The notes under the pieces are model-generated. The model saw only the letters and a program-made list of their open reading frames with translations, did not search any database and had not been told where the DNA came from. From the NCBI GenBank assembly GCA_003993805.1, contig RSEF01000019.1, positions 7,429,129-7,493,128 of the forward strand: a stretch of 64,000 bases of DNA, in the 5' to 3' direction. A program made the position numbers and the translations under genes. Position 1 is the stretch's first letter. Each line of letters begins with the position of its first letter. Of this stretch, positions 56,601-64,000 are shown piece by piece. The stretch comes from Himantopus leucocephalus. Its lineage: Eukaryota > Chordata > Aves > Charadriiformes > Recurvirostridae.

Positions 56601-59600
56601 CGCCGATTAAAACCCGTGTGGCTCCTCCGGAGAGCGGCCGGACCCTGCAGCCAGGGAGCTCGTCCAGCTCCCCCGGCACCCGCTGCCTCCCTCCCCAGCC
56701 GTGCCGGTGCCCCGCGGCTCTGTGGCCCCGTGAGCCCCCCAAGCCGCTGCAGCACACACGGGGCACACGGGGCACGCGGCTCCTGCGCCTTTGGAAACAC
56801 TTTGGGACAAGAACCAAACCCAGGCTGCGAAGAGCTCATCGACGCCTCTCCAGGAGAGGTGCTAAAGCCGCGTCTGTCCTGCTCAGCATCGCTTTCCCCC
56901 GGGCGAGGGGGCACTTCAGAAAACCCCCTCCCTGCCCTGATCGCCCTGCGCTGCCCAAAGGGGCTCCAGCACATCGCGGAGCTGCTCTGGGGCCCGGCAG
57001 GCACCGGCCGCCTTTCCCACTCGGTCCTGCCACGATGTTTGGATACAGCGGATGTGCGTTTGACCTGAGCGATCGGCACAGGCACGGCCCCACCAGCATG
57101 CTCCAGCCGCAGCCGATGGGCTCACGGCTCCTGCAGTCGCGGAGAGGCTGAGGCCACGGCAGATGCTGCCGGTCCGGGAGGGAGAGCAGAAAGCGGGATC
57201 AGCAGCGCTGATGCTGCGGGCTATCAGAAACTGTTTGCAGAATAAGGATGTGAGATTTGGGGCAGAAGGGGTCACAGTACCAAGGAGAAAGTCATGGCAA
57301 GGTGATTTTTGGTGAGTTCTTAAAATAGACTGAATTTTCCCAAAAGGCAAAAAAGAGAGAAAAAAAACCAGAGGAGAAGATGAAGAAATGAAAATCAAAG
57401 ACCAAAGGAAAACCTCAGAGAGATTTTCTTTTAATAAATGTGGCGAGCAAAGGTTAGTTTTATGGCACAAGCAGCCAAGCGACTGCTCCCAGTTACACCA
57501 ACTGGGACGGGGGAAAGACGCTGTCAATGCAGGCGGGGACTGCTGTGGCTCGGAAGCAGCCCTGGCCGTGTTTCCAGCTTTAGACTATGCCCCGTTTTTA
57601 TCTACTGCACCTACAGCAGGAAAAATGAACCCCGGGCTCAGAAGAGCTCCGTGCCCAAAGCTGGGAGCAGCTTAAAAAGGCTTTTCCTTATTTTGAGCTT
57701 GCTTTAGATTCCATTTGTCTTCAGGTCTCTGCGATAGACAAATGCTCTTTGAGCCAATTAAAATAGTTTCCAGGCCCCACTGTGCCAGCAGCCAGAACCA
57801 GAGCAGCAAAGCGCACAGCAGCACTGGATCCACCTGCTACGGCAAGTTCCAGCAGAAAACGCGCGCAGTATTTCATAGAGCAGACAGCAGTCTGTACCCT
57901 TTAGGGATTTATGCATACTTGAGGCCAAGCTTTACTGGGCCACAAATATTTTGGTAATTATAGTGGAGACAATCACAGCTTTGTGACGCCCAGCAGGAAG
58001 CAGTGTCACCTGCCGTGGGCCGAGCCGGCGGGAACGGTGCCCTCACCGTGCCTGGGTCGCTGAGACCGTCTGCTCCAAACCAAATCCGCATCCGCTTCCC
58101 AAACGCGACCAAAGGCAACACCGGAGCGGAGGGCCGTTTCCCCCGCCACCTTCAGCAGCACCAACCTGCCCAGTAGCTCATCCCAACGACCTCAGAAATG
58201 CAAAATACTCGACCCAAAATGGTACAGCTGCTACTCCTTTCCTGCTCGCACGTCCTCACCCCTCACCGCTGACCGCGCCACACTGGCGGAGTGAGAGTGG
58301 TCGCACAGTCGCATCCCAGCGCTTCAGCACAGAAAAGTACATGATTCCTCCCCACCAGCAGCAGCAAGGCAGCAGGTCCGAAGGCGACCGGCGGGAGCAC
58401 AGGGTGCCCATTCAACCGCCCTCGGCACCCCGGGGCGAGTTTAGGGAGCGGTACCTGCGCCGAGCAGCGCCCAGAGCAGAAGCAGCCCGTAAGTGCGCGC
58501 TTTGAAAGTTTTCTAAGAAAGTAACACCCAGAAAGAAAACCCTGCAGCGGGCAGGGGGTCCCGGGGACGGAGCGCAGCGGGGCAGAGCACCCCAGCACCC
58601 CTCGCCAGTGGCCCACCGCCGGTCGCCCAGCACTCACCAGTAAGCCCCGCAAGAAATCCATCATCTTCCCGGCGTCCCGCCCCCGCAGCGGCGCGGCCAT
58701 CCCGCCCCAGCCCCGCCACCTCCCTTCGTTAATGTTTCTCCAAGCCCGCGGCACGGCGGGACCGCCGCTTTGTTATTTCAAGGGGTGGCACCCCCGGGAG
58801 GCGAAGTGCCCCAAACAGGTTGGGCAGGAACCGGGCGAGCGTTTGCCCGGGACGGGCCGCGGTGCACGGCCCCCCCGCGGGGGAGGCACGGCCCCACGGG
58901 GCATGCACGGACCCGCGGGGGGATGCACGGACCCGCGGGGGGGATGCACGGACCCACGGGGGGGATGCGTGGCATCTCAGGGGGGACACACACAGCCCCA
59001 CGGGGGGATGCATGGACCATCGGGGGATGCATGGCATCTCAGGGGGGATGCACGGCCCCGCGGGGGGATGCACGGCCCCGCGGGGGGGATGCGTGGCATC
59101 TCAGGGGGGATGTGCTGCAGCCCTCAGGAGGGCACTCACACGGGAGAGCTGCAGTGGGAACCGGGCGCTGGGAAGGAGACAGAACATCTGACCTCTCCAG
59201 CTGGAAATCCATATGCAGAAAAGAGCCACGGCCCTTCCAAAGGAGCTGAATGAATCCCAACCTTAAATCCTCTCAGAGTCAGCTCGGGACAACCCAACCT
59301 GCTGAGCCGGGAGCTGCAGACTAGGCATAGCACCAACAGGACCTTCCTGTCCCAACAACGCCCAGGGAGGAGGCAGGACACGACTGCTTCGGCCAAAGCA
59401 CCAGTGTGACTGTGCTGGAGCACGGGCAGCCCCAGCTGCCGGGGACTTGCTCCTGCCCCTGCTCCCACTGCCCGTACCAACCCCTCATCCCTCTCCGTGA
59501 CACTAAGTCTCCCACAGATCTCTAGGAAGCACCTTAAACTCCACCGAGAGCAGGGCAGAGCAGGATGCGCACCAAAGACATTGACTCAATCCACTCATAC

Positions 59601-62600
59601 TGCACAGCACCTCATCACAGGCTCAGCTACACCAGCACTGAGACACTGCCCGGCATCCCCCACGCTGACCGCAACAGTCAGGGGACTGAGCCAACGTATC
59701 CAGAAGGACCAGGTCTCTGGCTCTGAACCACAAAGTCACCCCAGGTTTCCCTTCATCAAGCTGATGGCTCCTTAATCCCTGACATCTCCTCTCCCTGGCA
59801 TCTCCGGTTCCATCTCTTAAATGTCAGCAAATACATACCAGCCCCTGCCCTCCCAGAGCCGACGGCAGCTGAGACCAAAGCGGCAGTGGGGCCACAGGGA
59901 ACCTCCAAACATGCAGATGCACTAACAAAACCCACTGGCTCACAGACAGCCCCCAGCCTGAAGGATTTATTCCTGTTTGGCACCTCTGGAGCTCCCTGTG
60001 CCTGGCAAAGCACCGTCCAGGTAAGATGCAGGATCCTCCTCTGCTGCTCCCCGGCCGGGGTGCCAGCGCGGGCAGCCGTCACCACAGCGGCTCTGCCGTC
60101 ACCAGTGCCGTGAGGATGGAGGAAGGAGGGACGGAGCACATGCCGCAGGCTCCCAGCTCTGCCTCGCCTTTCCAAAAGGACAACCTGTACCATCTGCAAA
60201 AGATTCTGGAGCCCTTTAATCCTGCTGTAAAGCAGAACAAGTCAGTAATCGCCTTTTAATTGCTTTAATTACGTGATTATAAAAGGAAAGAACCAGCAGT
60301 GAAACAGGCAGCCTCCAGCCTTGCCATGGAGGCCGGTGCCCCAGCGCGTCCTCAGCCAAAGCCATGGCCAGCCTCTGCCCCGGGCGCAGCCCCCGCAGCG
60401 AGACGGGCTGCACACCCTGCGACACGGGAGGGAATGGCCATCCTTGAGACGCGCGAGAAGAAAGACCTCAGCGTTTGCCTTTGGGGAGCTTACGTTACCT
60501 GAGGCATATGGAGTAGAACCTACACGCTTTTTCCATGCCAGGCTCTCCATAGGTTTCCGTGCCAAGTTTCCCATGCTGAGGGAAGCCTTGAGCTGAAGTT
60601 TAGACATCGGTGAAGAGCCTGAACCTCCCGCTGCCCCGCATCGCCCGGCTCCAGCTGAGGAGCAGCCGTACCCCCTGCCCACGGCGTGCCTGGGGTCTGG
60701 CCCCCCATAACCCCTCCTGCAGCAGCACCGGGCAGGAGCAGACCCCGGCACCGGGGGCCACCCCCACAACCGCACAGCCGGGCTCAGCCTGCTTGGCTCT
60801 CAGGCTCATCAAAAGGCAGAATTTCCATTTAAAACATGAAGAGGCCAAAGGCAAAGGCAGAACCTCTCAGGACGCAGGTGCTGCTGTAAAGCCTGGGAAG
60901 GCACGAGGGAGCACGGCAGCAGGACGAGCCCCAGGGACGCTGCAGGACTGCAGTGCTCACCGTCACACAAAGTCCTGCCTGAACTCCAGCCAGGTGTTAC
61001 TGAGCAATTTACAGCTCTTCTGCAAGGCAAAATGAACTGCACTACCGATTTGTGTCCCCCCGCAGGGGCAGGGCGGGCAGGCCGGGGCTGCGGAGGAGCC
61101 GTGGCACTTGTCCGGCACAGCCCACACGAGAAACACGGACACTCGCCGCTTCCCCGGCCGTGCAGGGGCGGGCAGGCTCCAGGCATCCCGCGGCGGGATG
61201 CAGCAACACCCCCGAGGTGAAAGCCCTCTGAGCCCCCAGGAGGGCTGCTCATCCCCCAGCGCCATCCCAGGAAACTTCTTGTGCTCCGCGGCTGGTGAAC
61301 GGCGTGGCGGCTTTGGCGTCCCCTCCTCGGGCACCAGCCCAGGGCCAGCCAGGAATGCTGCTGGCAGGAGAACCGGGAAGCATGCTCTGCTGCGGGCACA
61401 CCGGTACCTCCCGCGCCCGGCACGCTGCACATCCCCGGGTACAGCGCGCAGGCGGGATCCCCCCTCTCCCCCATGTCCCACACTGCCCCCAGGACAATGC
61501 CCCCGCTGCCGGTGGGCTCTCCCCGCAGACGCATCACCGCTCCCTCCCATCACTCCAGGCTTCAACCCCCCCCAGGACCTCCCCCTCCTCCTCTGCAGCC
61601 CGACGAGGTGCCACAGCTCATGTCACCAGTGAACTGTGCCGGCTCCCGCCTGCTCTGTGCGCCCGGGTCACACACAAAACCCTAAATAAGCCAAACTGTC
61701 AGAAGCTCCACTAATAAACTCCTCCAACTCAACACTCTATTTCCAAACCCGCTTGCTCTTAACAACCATTTAACCAGGTTCTGAACCACCTCGTAATCTT
61801 CACGTTCATCTCATCTCCTCCAGCTTAATGAGTAATTTCCCGGGTGGCAGCATATTGAGCGCTCTGCAGCAACCCGGGGAGAAGAGCTACAACTGCCTTT
61901 GTCTGGAAACTCCGGTGTCACAGAAATTTCTTGGTTTACTCTGACAGAAGCTACTTTTGGTGAACCCGTGTTGCATTTTTTCCTATTTAGCCAAATTTGC
62001 TCCGAAGCTTTGCCCCAGGTCGCTGCCTCAGCTCTCTGCATCGCCCTGCTCCGCACAGGGCTGCGCGCTCCCCGCTCGCTTGAGACTGTCCGAGCGAGAT
62101 AACCGCCAGCTGGAGCTCTGGAGGTCTCAAGCAGGACCAGCTCCCAGGCCTGACGGGGTCGCTCCTGACCTTCTCCCGATGGGTTTGGGAAAACTGCCAG
62201 AGGGGCAGAGCCCCGCAGAGGCAGCCTGGCGTGGGCAGAGAGCTGAGGGGAAGCATCGTGTCCCACGACCCACTGCCTCCCCATGGCAAAAGGCAGCGGC
62301 CAAGCGGTCCCGGCAGGAGCGAGCAGTGGGTCAGACGCCGCCAGCAGCGCCTGCCTGCCGGGGACGCACCGTCTGCCTGGTGCTGGCAAGCAGCCGCCCG
62401 CCGCAACGCACCGGGAGGGTTATTAGAAGGATAACAGCGCTGGGATTCTGCACCCTGCTTGGCATCGCCGCTCGTGATTGCGTAACGTGAGCGGCAGTGC
62501 CGGATGGGGCCCGCCGGCACGCACGCCCCGCTGCCGCCGCCGGTGTCTGAACACGCTGCAGGCTGAACTCCAGAAACCACCTACTGCTCCTTCCTCGGGA

Positions 62601-62838
62601 ACAGCCCAAATCTGTACAGCCGCTGCGTTGGAAGTGCTGCTCCTCACCAGCTCCGGTTTCCAAAACCGGCACCTCGGCTGGACCGCGCGCCCACAGCCCA
62701 GCACGGCATCACCCGGCATCGCCCGGCCGGCACAGCGTCGCCCGCGCACTCACCTTCATGGTTGGTGGGGCGGTGAGGGGGGGGGACAGCGGCCGCTCCG
62801 GGACGGTCACATCCGTGCTGTTCAGCAGCTCCTGTTTC
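38606..62838 (-). CDS. RAP1GAP2: RAP1GAP2, Rap1 GTPase-activating protein 2 (partial, 21 exons)
   Basis: Twenty-one exons on the minus strand join in a continuous frame of 2104 bases (about 701 codons) with GT/AG borders throughout. They match human RAP1GAP2 (about 730 residues) from KQELLNSTD near its N-terminus to [14 protein letters not shown] near its end. The protein stimulates GTP hydrolysis by Rap1, turning it off, and is best known in platelets and neurons. In order there is a GoLoco-like motif (FFEMLEKMQ...EEQR), the RapGAP domain (from about EDYIPYPS to FAKLE) with the HIGND sequence carrying the family's catalytic asparagine, and a Ser-rich regulatory tail. The tail contains TKTT, the TKxT motif described for binding synaptotagmin-like protein 1. 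[11 protein letters not shown] and VTAREDV separate it from RAP1GAP. The first exon or exons, with roughly 27 residues, lie past position 64000. The last few codons were not located. Confidence 0.96.
39975..40101 (-). CDS. RAP1GAP2: RAP1GAP2 exon ([12 protein letters not shown]...MSRSPT)
   Basis: The exon has acceptor CCCGTGCAG|GG and donor CACAG|GTGGGT and ends in phase 1. It encodes the Ser/Pro-rich tail containing [11 protein letters not shown] and [11 protein letters not shown], close to human. Confidence 0.95.
40506..40623 (-). CDS. RAP1GAP2: RAP1GAP2 exon ([10 protein letters not shown]...EEYESV)
   Basis: The exon has acceptor CTTCCTAG|G and donor CGTG|GTAGGC and encodes [19 protein letters not shown], a Ser-rich part of the tail. 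It starts by completing a split codon and ends in phase 0. Confidence 0.95.
41123..41236 (-). CDS. RAP1GAP2: RAP1GAP2 exon ([11 protein letters not shown]...ICPNKD)
   Basis: The exon has acceptor GCCCTCAG|CG and donor [30 protein letters not shown] and ICPNK match the human tail. Codons are split at both ends and agree with both neighbours. Confidence 0.95.
41537..41655 (-). CDS. RAP1GAP2: RAP1GAP2 exon ([15 protein letters not shown]...SRTR)
   Basis: The exon has acceptor GCTTTCAG|CC and donor [29 protein letters not shown] is identical to the human text I recall. It includes basic, kinase-type serine sites (KRRS) and ends in phase 2. Confidence 0.96.
41992..42025. repeat. (GGGA)n simple repeat
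   Basis: About eight tandem AGGG/GAGG units lie in the intron, 45 bases past the donor of the next exon. This is simple sequence only. Confidence 0.9.
42071..42208 (-). CDS. RAP1GAP2: RAP1GAP2 exon ([12 protein letters not shown]...TKTTFS)
   Basis: The 46-codon exon has acceptor GCTGCAG|AG and donor CTCG|GTGAGT, with phase 0 on both sides. It encodes [22 protein letters not shown] and [13 protein letters not shown] fits the TKxT motif reported to bind the C2A domain of Slp1. Confidence 0.96.
42209..46133 (-). other. RAP1GAP2 intron (3.9 kb)
   Basis: This is a GC-rich intron with long open frames on both strands (for example plus 42386-43327) that overlap each other and lack splice or domain support. 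An undetermined base (n) lies at 42290 beside a C-run. No exon was recognised. Confidence 0.65.
46134..46268 (-). CDS. RAP1GAP2: RAP1GAP2 exon ([10 protein letters not shown]...FLESFK)
   Basis: The 45-codon exon has acceptor TCCCGCAG|GA and donor CAAG|GTAAAT, with phase 0 on both sides. [20 protein letters not shown] and [13 protein letters not shown] follow the GAP domain as in human. Confidence 0.96.
46520..46606 (-). CDS. RAP1GAP2: RAP1GAP2 exon (SPEFREFLL...KFAKLE)
   Basis: The 29-codon exon has acceptor CCCGCAG|AG and donor [28 protein letters not shown] and KSDKFAKLE mark the end of the RapGAP domain. It is nearly identical to human. Confidence 0.97.
47024..47095 (-). CDS. RAP1GAP2: RAP1GAP2 exon ([10 protein letters not shown]...PVFQK)
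   Basis: The 24-codon exon has acceptor TGCGCAG-type CCGCAG|GT and donor GAAG|GTAAGA. It encodes [18 protein letters not shown] inside the GAP domain, with phase 0 on both sides. Confidence 0.97.
47510..47616. repeat. alternating TA/CA/TG tract
   Basis: This is an imperfect alternating purine-pyrimidine microsatellite in an intron. It can adopt Z-DNA in principle. Confidence 0.8.
47748..47903 (-). CDS. RAP1GAP2: RAP1GAP2 exon, catalytic core (HIGND...NTAYK)
   Basis: The 52-codon exon has acceptor TGCGCTTAG|CT and donor CAAG|GTGAGG. It contains [12 protein letters not shown]; the Asn of GND is the RapGAP family's catalytic asparagine, which replaces an arginine finger. [20 protein letters not shown] follows. 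The GAP should therefore be active. Confidence 0.98.
48143..48272 (-). CDS. RAP1GAP2: RAP1GAP2 exon ([13 protein letters not shown]...TQQ)
   Basis: The exon has acceptor CGTCTCCAG|T and donor [28 protein letters not shown] and [18 protein letters not shown] are core RapGAP sequence. The first base completes the Gly codon of the previous exon. Confidence 0.98.
48928..49028 (-). CDS. RAP1GAP2: RAP1GAP2 exon ([13 protein letters not shown]...DFKG)
   Basis: The exon has acceptor TTTTGTAG|AC and donor AAGG|GTAAGT and ends in phase 2. [11 protein letters not shown] and [12 protein letters not shown] match. KNFLSFLGD differs from the human KEFLDLLGD. Confidence 0.96.
50363..50446 (-). CDS. RAP1GAP2: RAP1GAP2 exon ([13 protein letters not shown]...YQKFRQ)
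   Basis: The 28-codon exon has acceptor GCTGCAG|GC and donor GCAG|GTGAGT. It encodes [20 protein letters not shown], identical to human as I recall it, with phase 0 on both sides. Confidence 0.98.
51718..51771 (-). CDS. RAP1GAP2: RAP1GAP2 exon ([18 protein letters not shown])
   Basis: The 18-codon exon has acceptor GCCCACAG|GC and donor CAAG|GTGAGG. AFCDDA and FNPVLYPK fit the family exactly. Both junctions are phase 0. Confidence 0.97.
52141..52456. repeat. 10-bp minisatellite in RAP1GAP2 intron
   Basis: About 31 tandem units of CCCAACGCCA/CCCAACACTG-type 9-10-mers vary at a few positions. The array lies 65 bases past the donor of the next upstream exon. It keeps frames open on both strands, and the resulting repetitive frames are not genes. 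Confidence 0.95.
52521..52599 (-). CDS. RAP1GAP2: RAP1GAP2 exon ([11 protein letters not shown]...PQIAK)
   Basis: The exon has acceptor TTTGCTAG|GT and donor AAAG|GTGAAA. The first G completes an Arg codon. [19 protein letters not shown] matches the family. It ends in phase 0. Confidence 0.97.
53154..53257 (-). CDS. RAP1GAP2: RAP1GAP2 exon ([13 protein letters not shown]...LRIIL)
   Basis: The exon has acceptor TTTTTAG|GA and donor TCAG|GTATGG and ends in phase 2. [18 protein letters not shown] and [15 protein letters not shown] match the family. Confidence 0.97.
53801..54010 (-). CDS. RAP1GAP2: RAP1GAP2 exon (ILEKGSPYP...HFLGK)
   Basis: The 70-codon exon has acceptor CCCCCCAG|AT and donor [37 protein letters not shown] and [19 protein letters not shown] are typical of RAP1GAP2. 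Both ends are phase 0. Confidence 0.98.
54344..54376 (-). CDS. RAP1GAP2: RAP1GAP2 33-base exon ([11 protein letters not shown])
   Basis: The 11-codon exon has acceptor TTTTTTCCAG|GA and donor TGAG|GTGGGT. The peptide is nearly invariant in RAP1GAP proteins (DYIPYPS). Both ends are phase 0. Confidence 0.97.
54972..55016 (-). CDS. RAP1GAP2: RAP1GAP2 45-base exon, GoLoco second half ([15 protein letters not shown])
   Basis: The acceptor is TTCCAACCAG|GC; the donor is a weaker TAAG|GTTGGT. LEEQR completes the GoLoco-like motif begun in the next upstream exon. Human RAP1GAP2 reads LEEQK here, as far as I recall. Confidence 0.92.
56123..56158 (-). CDS. RAP1GAP2: RAP1GAP2 36-base exon, GoLoco first half ([12 protein letters not shown])
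   Basis: The 12-codon exon has acceptor CTTTTTCAG|TC and donor [20 protein letters not shown] matches human RAP1GAP2. It begins in phase 0, so it accepts either the upstream exon at 62754 or the candidate alternative first exon at 58638. Confidence 0.95.
58638..58700 (-). CDS. RAP1GAP2: candidate alternative first exon of RAP1GAP2
   Basis: On the minus strand an ATG in strong context (GGGATGG) opens [21 protein letters not shown] (21 codons) and runs exactly to a strong donor, CTG|GTGAGT, in phase 0. That phase matches the SAEFFEM exon downstream. The surrounding 58.63-58.9 kb is CpG-rich, as at promoters. RAP1GAP-family genes often have several N-termini. I do not recognise this peptide, so the call rests on start, donor, phase and composition. 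Confidence 0.4.
58895..59112. repeat. G-rich minisatellite, about 21-bp unit
   Basis: About ten imperfect copies of CGGGGGGATGCACGGACCCG are interspersed with variants carrying GGCATCTCAGG. Runs of five to seven G recur on the plus strand. It lies just upstream (minus strand) of the candidate alternative first exon. Confidence 0.9.
62754..62838 (-). CDS. RAP1GAP2: RAP1GAP2 most 5' exon in window (KQELLNSTD...APPTMK)
   Basis: The exon has acceptor TTTTCCAG|G and donor [30 protein letters not shown] and TAPPTMK match human KKQELANSSDATLPDRPLSPP. The first G completes a Lys codon from an exon past the window. It ends in phase 0. Confidence 0.95.
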
Positions 62839-64000
62839 CTGGAAAACCAAACGCAGGCGTGTCAGCTTCCCCCGTGCCCCGAGCAAGAGCGCGAGGCGGG
62901 AGATAAGGGCTTATCTTCTTTGGCAAAGCCGCGGGCACGAGGGCTGCCTGTAAAACAATGTCTTGGATCGGAGAAAGAAACAAACAGAGAGCATAAAAAG
63001 ATGATATAAGTCATCTGTGGAGCCCCGTGCGGGCCAGGACCCCCCGCTGCCCCACCAAGCGCCCCGGCTCCATCCCCGGGAGCCCGCCAGAGCCCCGCTG
63101 CAGGGTCGGGGTGCGGTGCTGGCGGTGCTGGGCTGTGCCGGACGGTGGAGCGGGGACAGCAGGGATGGGTTTCTATGACAACTCATCCCCATGGTTTCCC
63201 TCCATCTGGCACCCTCTGCCTGGGCAGGATCCGTGGCCCGTCGGCCTCCCGGCAGGTCGGGAGAGCGGAGGAGGCTTCTGGCTCAATGCCGCCGGCGTAA
63301 AACCCAGGGACACCCTGGCACGGCTTTGGCAGAGCCCAGCCAAGGGCACCCCCGCCACGGGGCACCGGAGCGCTAAATCCGGAGGCAGCGAAAGGCATTG
63401 CAAGGACACGAGACCCTGGGGAAGTCGGGAGCAGCCCCCGTGCCACGGACCTGCCACGAAAGCATCACACAAAAGCCCCCCAGCCTCGGAAAGACACAAC
63501 CTCAGCCCCCCTCACCCCTGATCATCTGATGAAAACACCCTGTCCCTCTCGCACCAACGGCTTCCCAGGCAGACAACCAAACCGCCGCTCGCCGCGGCAC
63601 TGCCAGATGCTACTCTGGGAGTCAGAAAATCTGAGATTTAATTTAGTTTCCTCTCGTCCCTGCCAGGTTGGTCCTGCAGAAACTGGGCCAAAATGTCCAA
63701 CTGTTTATCTCGCAGTAACGAGGTTTGGTTCCCATGGCAGCCCGCCCCGGGATGGCACGGCACGGCACGGCGTGCACAGCAGCCGGGCACCGATGCCCGC
63801 CAGGGCCCCCTCCAAAACGCACAGCTCCTGCCGGAGGGTGCACACCCGACCTCCTGCAGCGCCTGCCCTCGCCACCAGCCCCGCTGCCGCCTGCCCTCCC
63901 GCCCACGCTGCCCTCCTCCGCCAGCCCCGGCGCTCACGACAGCGGGTGACAACCACGCGCTGGTCACGGCGGAGGCTCGGGTGCCTGCAGCCCCTCCTCG
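62839..64000 (-). other. RAP1GAP2 5' intron, part
   Basis: The expected upstream exon (human MLASLKVK region) is not found between here and the window edge. The sequence is GC-rich with overlapping open frames of no evident meaning. Confidence 0.6.

Larger units (their letters stand above)
56159..62753 (-). other. RAP1GAP2 intron (6.6 kb)
   Basis: This intron holds a candidate alternative first exon (58638-58700) and a G-rich minisatellite (58895-59112). The remaining GC-rich sequence has many overlapping open frames without support. No other exon was recognised. Confidence 0.65.

Noticed and set aside
58732..59253. Gly/His-rich repetitive open frames on both strands
   Set aside because: They come from the G-rich minisatellite upstream of the candidate first exon.

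Overview
The window looks like bird genomic DNA. Two CR1 LINE 3' ends with the typical avian ending are present. The DNA is compact, GC-rich and full of minisatellites, as on avian microchromosomes. Both genes are split vertebrate genes whose exons join in frame. No bacterial, viral or organellar gene was seen.

Layout. Positions 1-23.6 kb hold no gene I can support. They contain CR1 fragments at 9.0 and 21.1 kb, an old amniote SINE-like repeat at 11.8 kb, and AT-rich blocks dense in developmental transcription-factor motifs (best at 3.8-4.3 kb). Positions 24.0-30.7 kb (+) hold an intact eight-exon gene for a 441-residue tapasin-family (TAPBPR/TAPBPL-like) MHC class I peptide-loading protein. 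It starts in a CpG island with an interferon-response element 48 bases before the ATG. Positions 33.5-62.8 kb (-) hold most of RAP1GAP2, a Rap1 GTPase-activating protein: 21 coding exons in continuous frame. Its 5' end lies beyond the right edge, and its last few codons were not located. The two genes converge tail to tail, with about 1-2.4 kb between their predicted poly(A) signals.

The main discovery candidate is the tapasin-family gene. It sits beside RAP1GAP2, not with the classical TAPBP of the MHC or with mammalian TAPBPL near CD27/VAMP1. Its ectodomain reads like TAPBPR, but its tail ends in a tapasin-style KxKxx ER-retrieval signal. A 17-base microexon appears able to switch that tail for a 73-residue one. 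In RAP1GAP2 the notable points are a candidate alternative first exon inside the gene and a GoLoco motif with its Glu-Gln-Arg triad.

The genes probably act in unrelated pathways: antigen presentation in the ER, and Rap1 control of adhesion and secretion in thrombocytes and neurons. Identifications rest on reading translated exons against remembered family sequences; no database search was possible.
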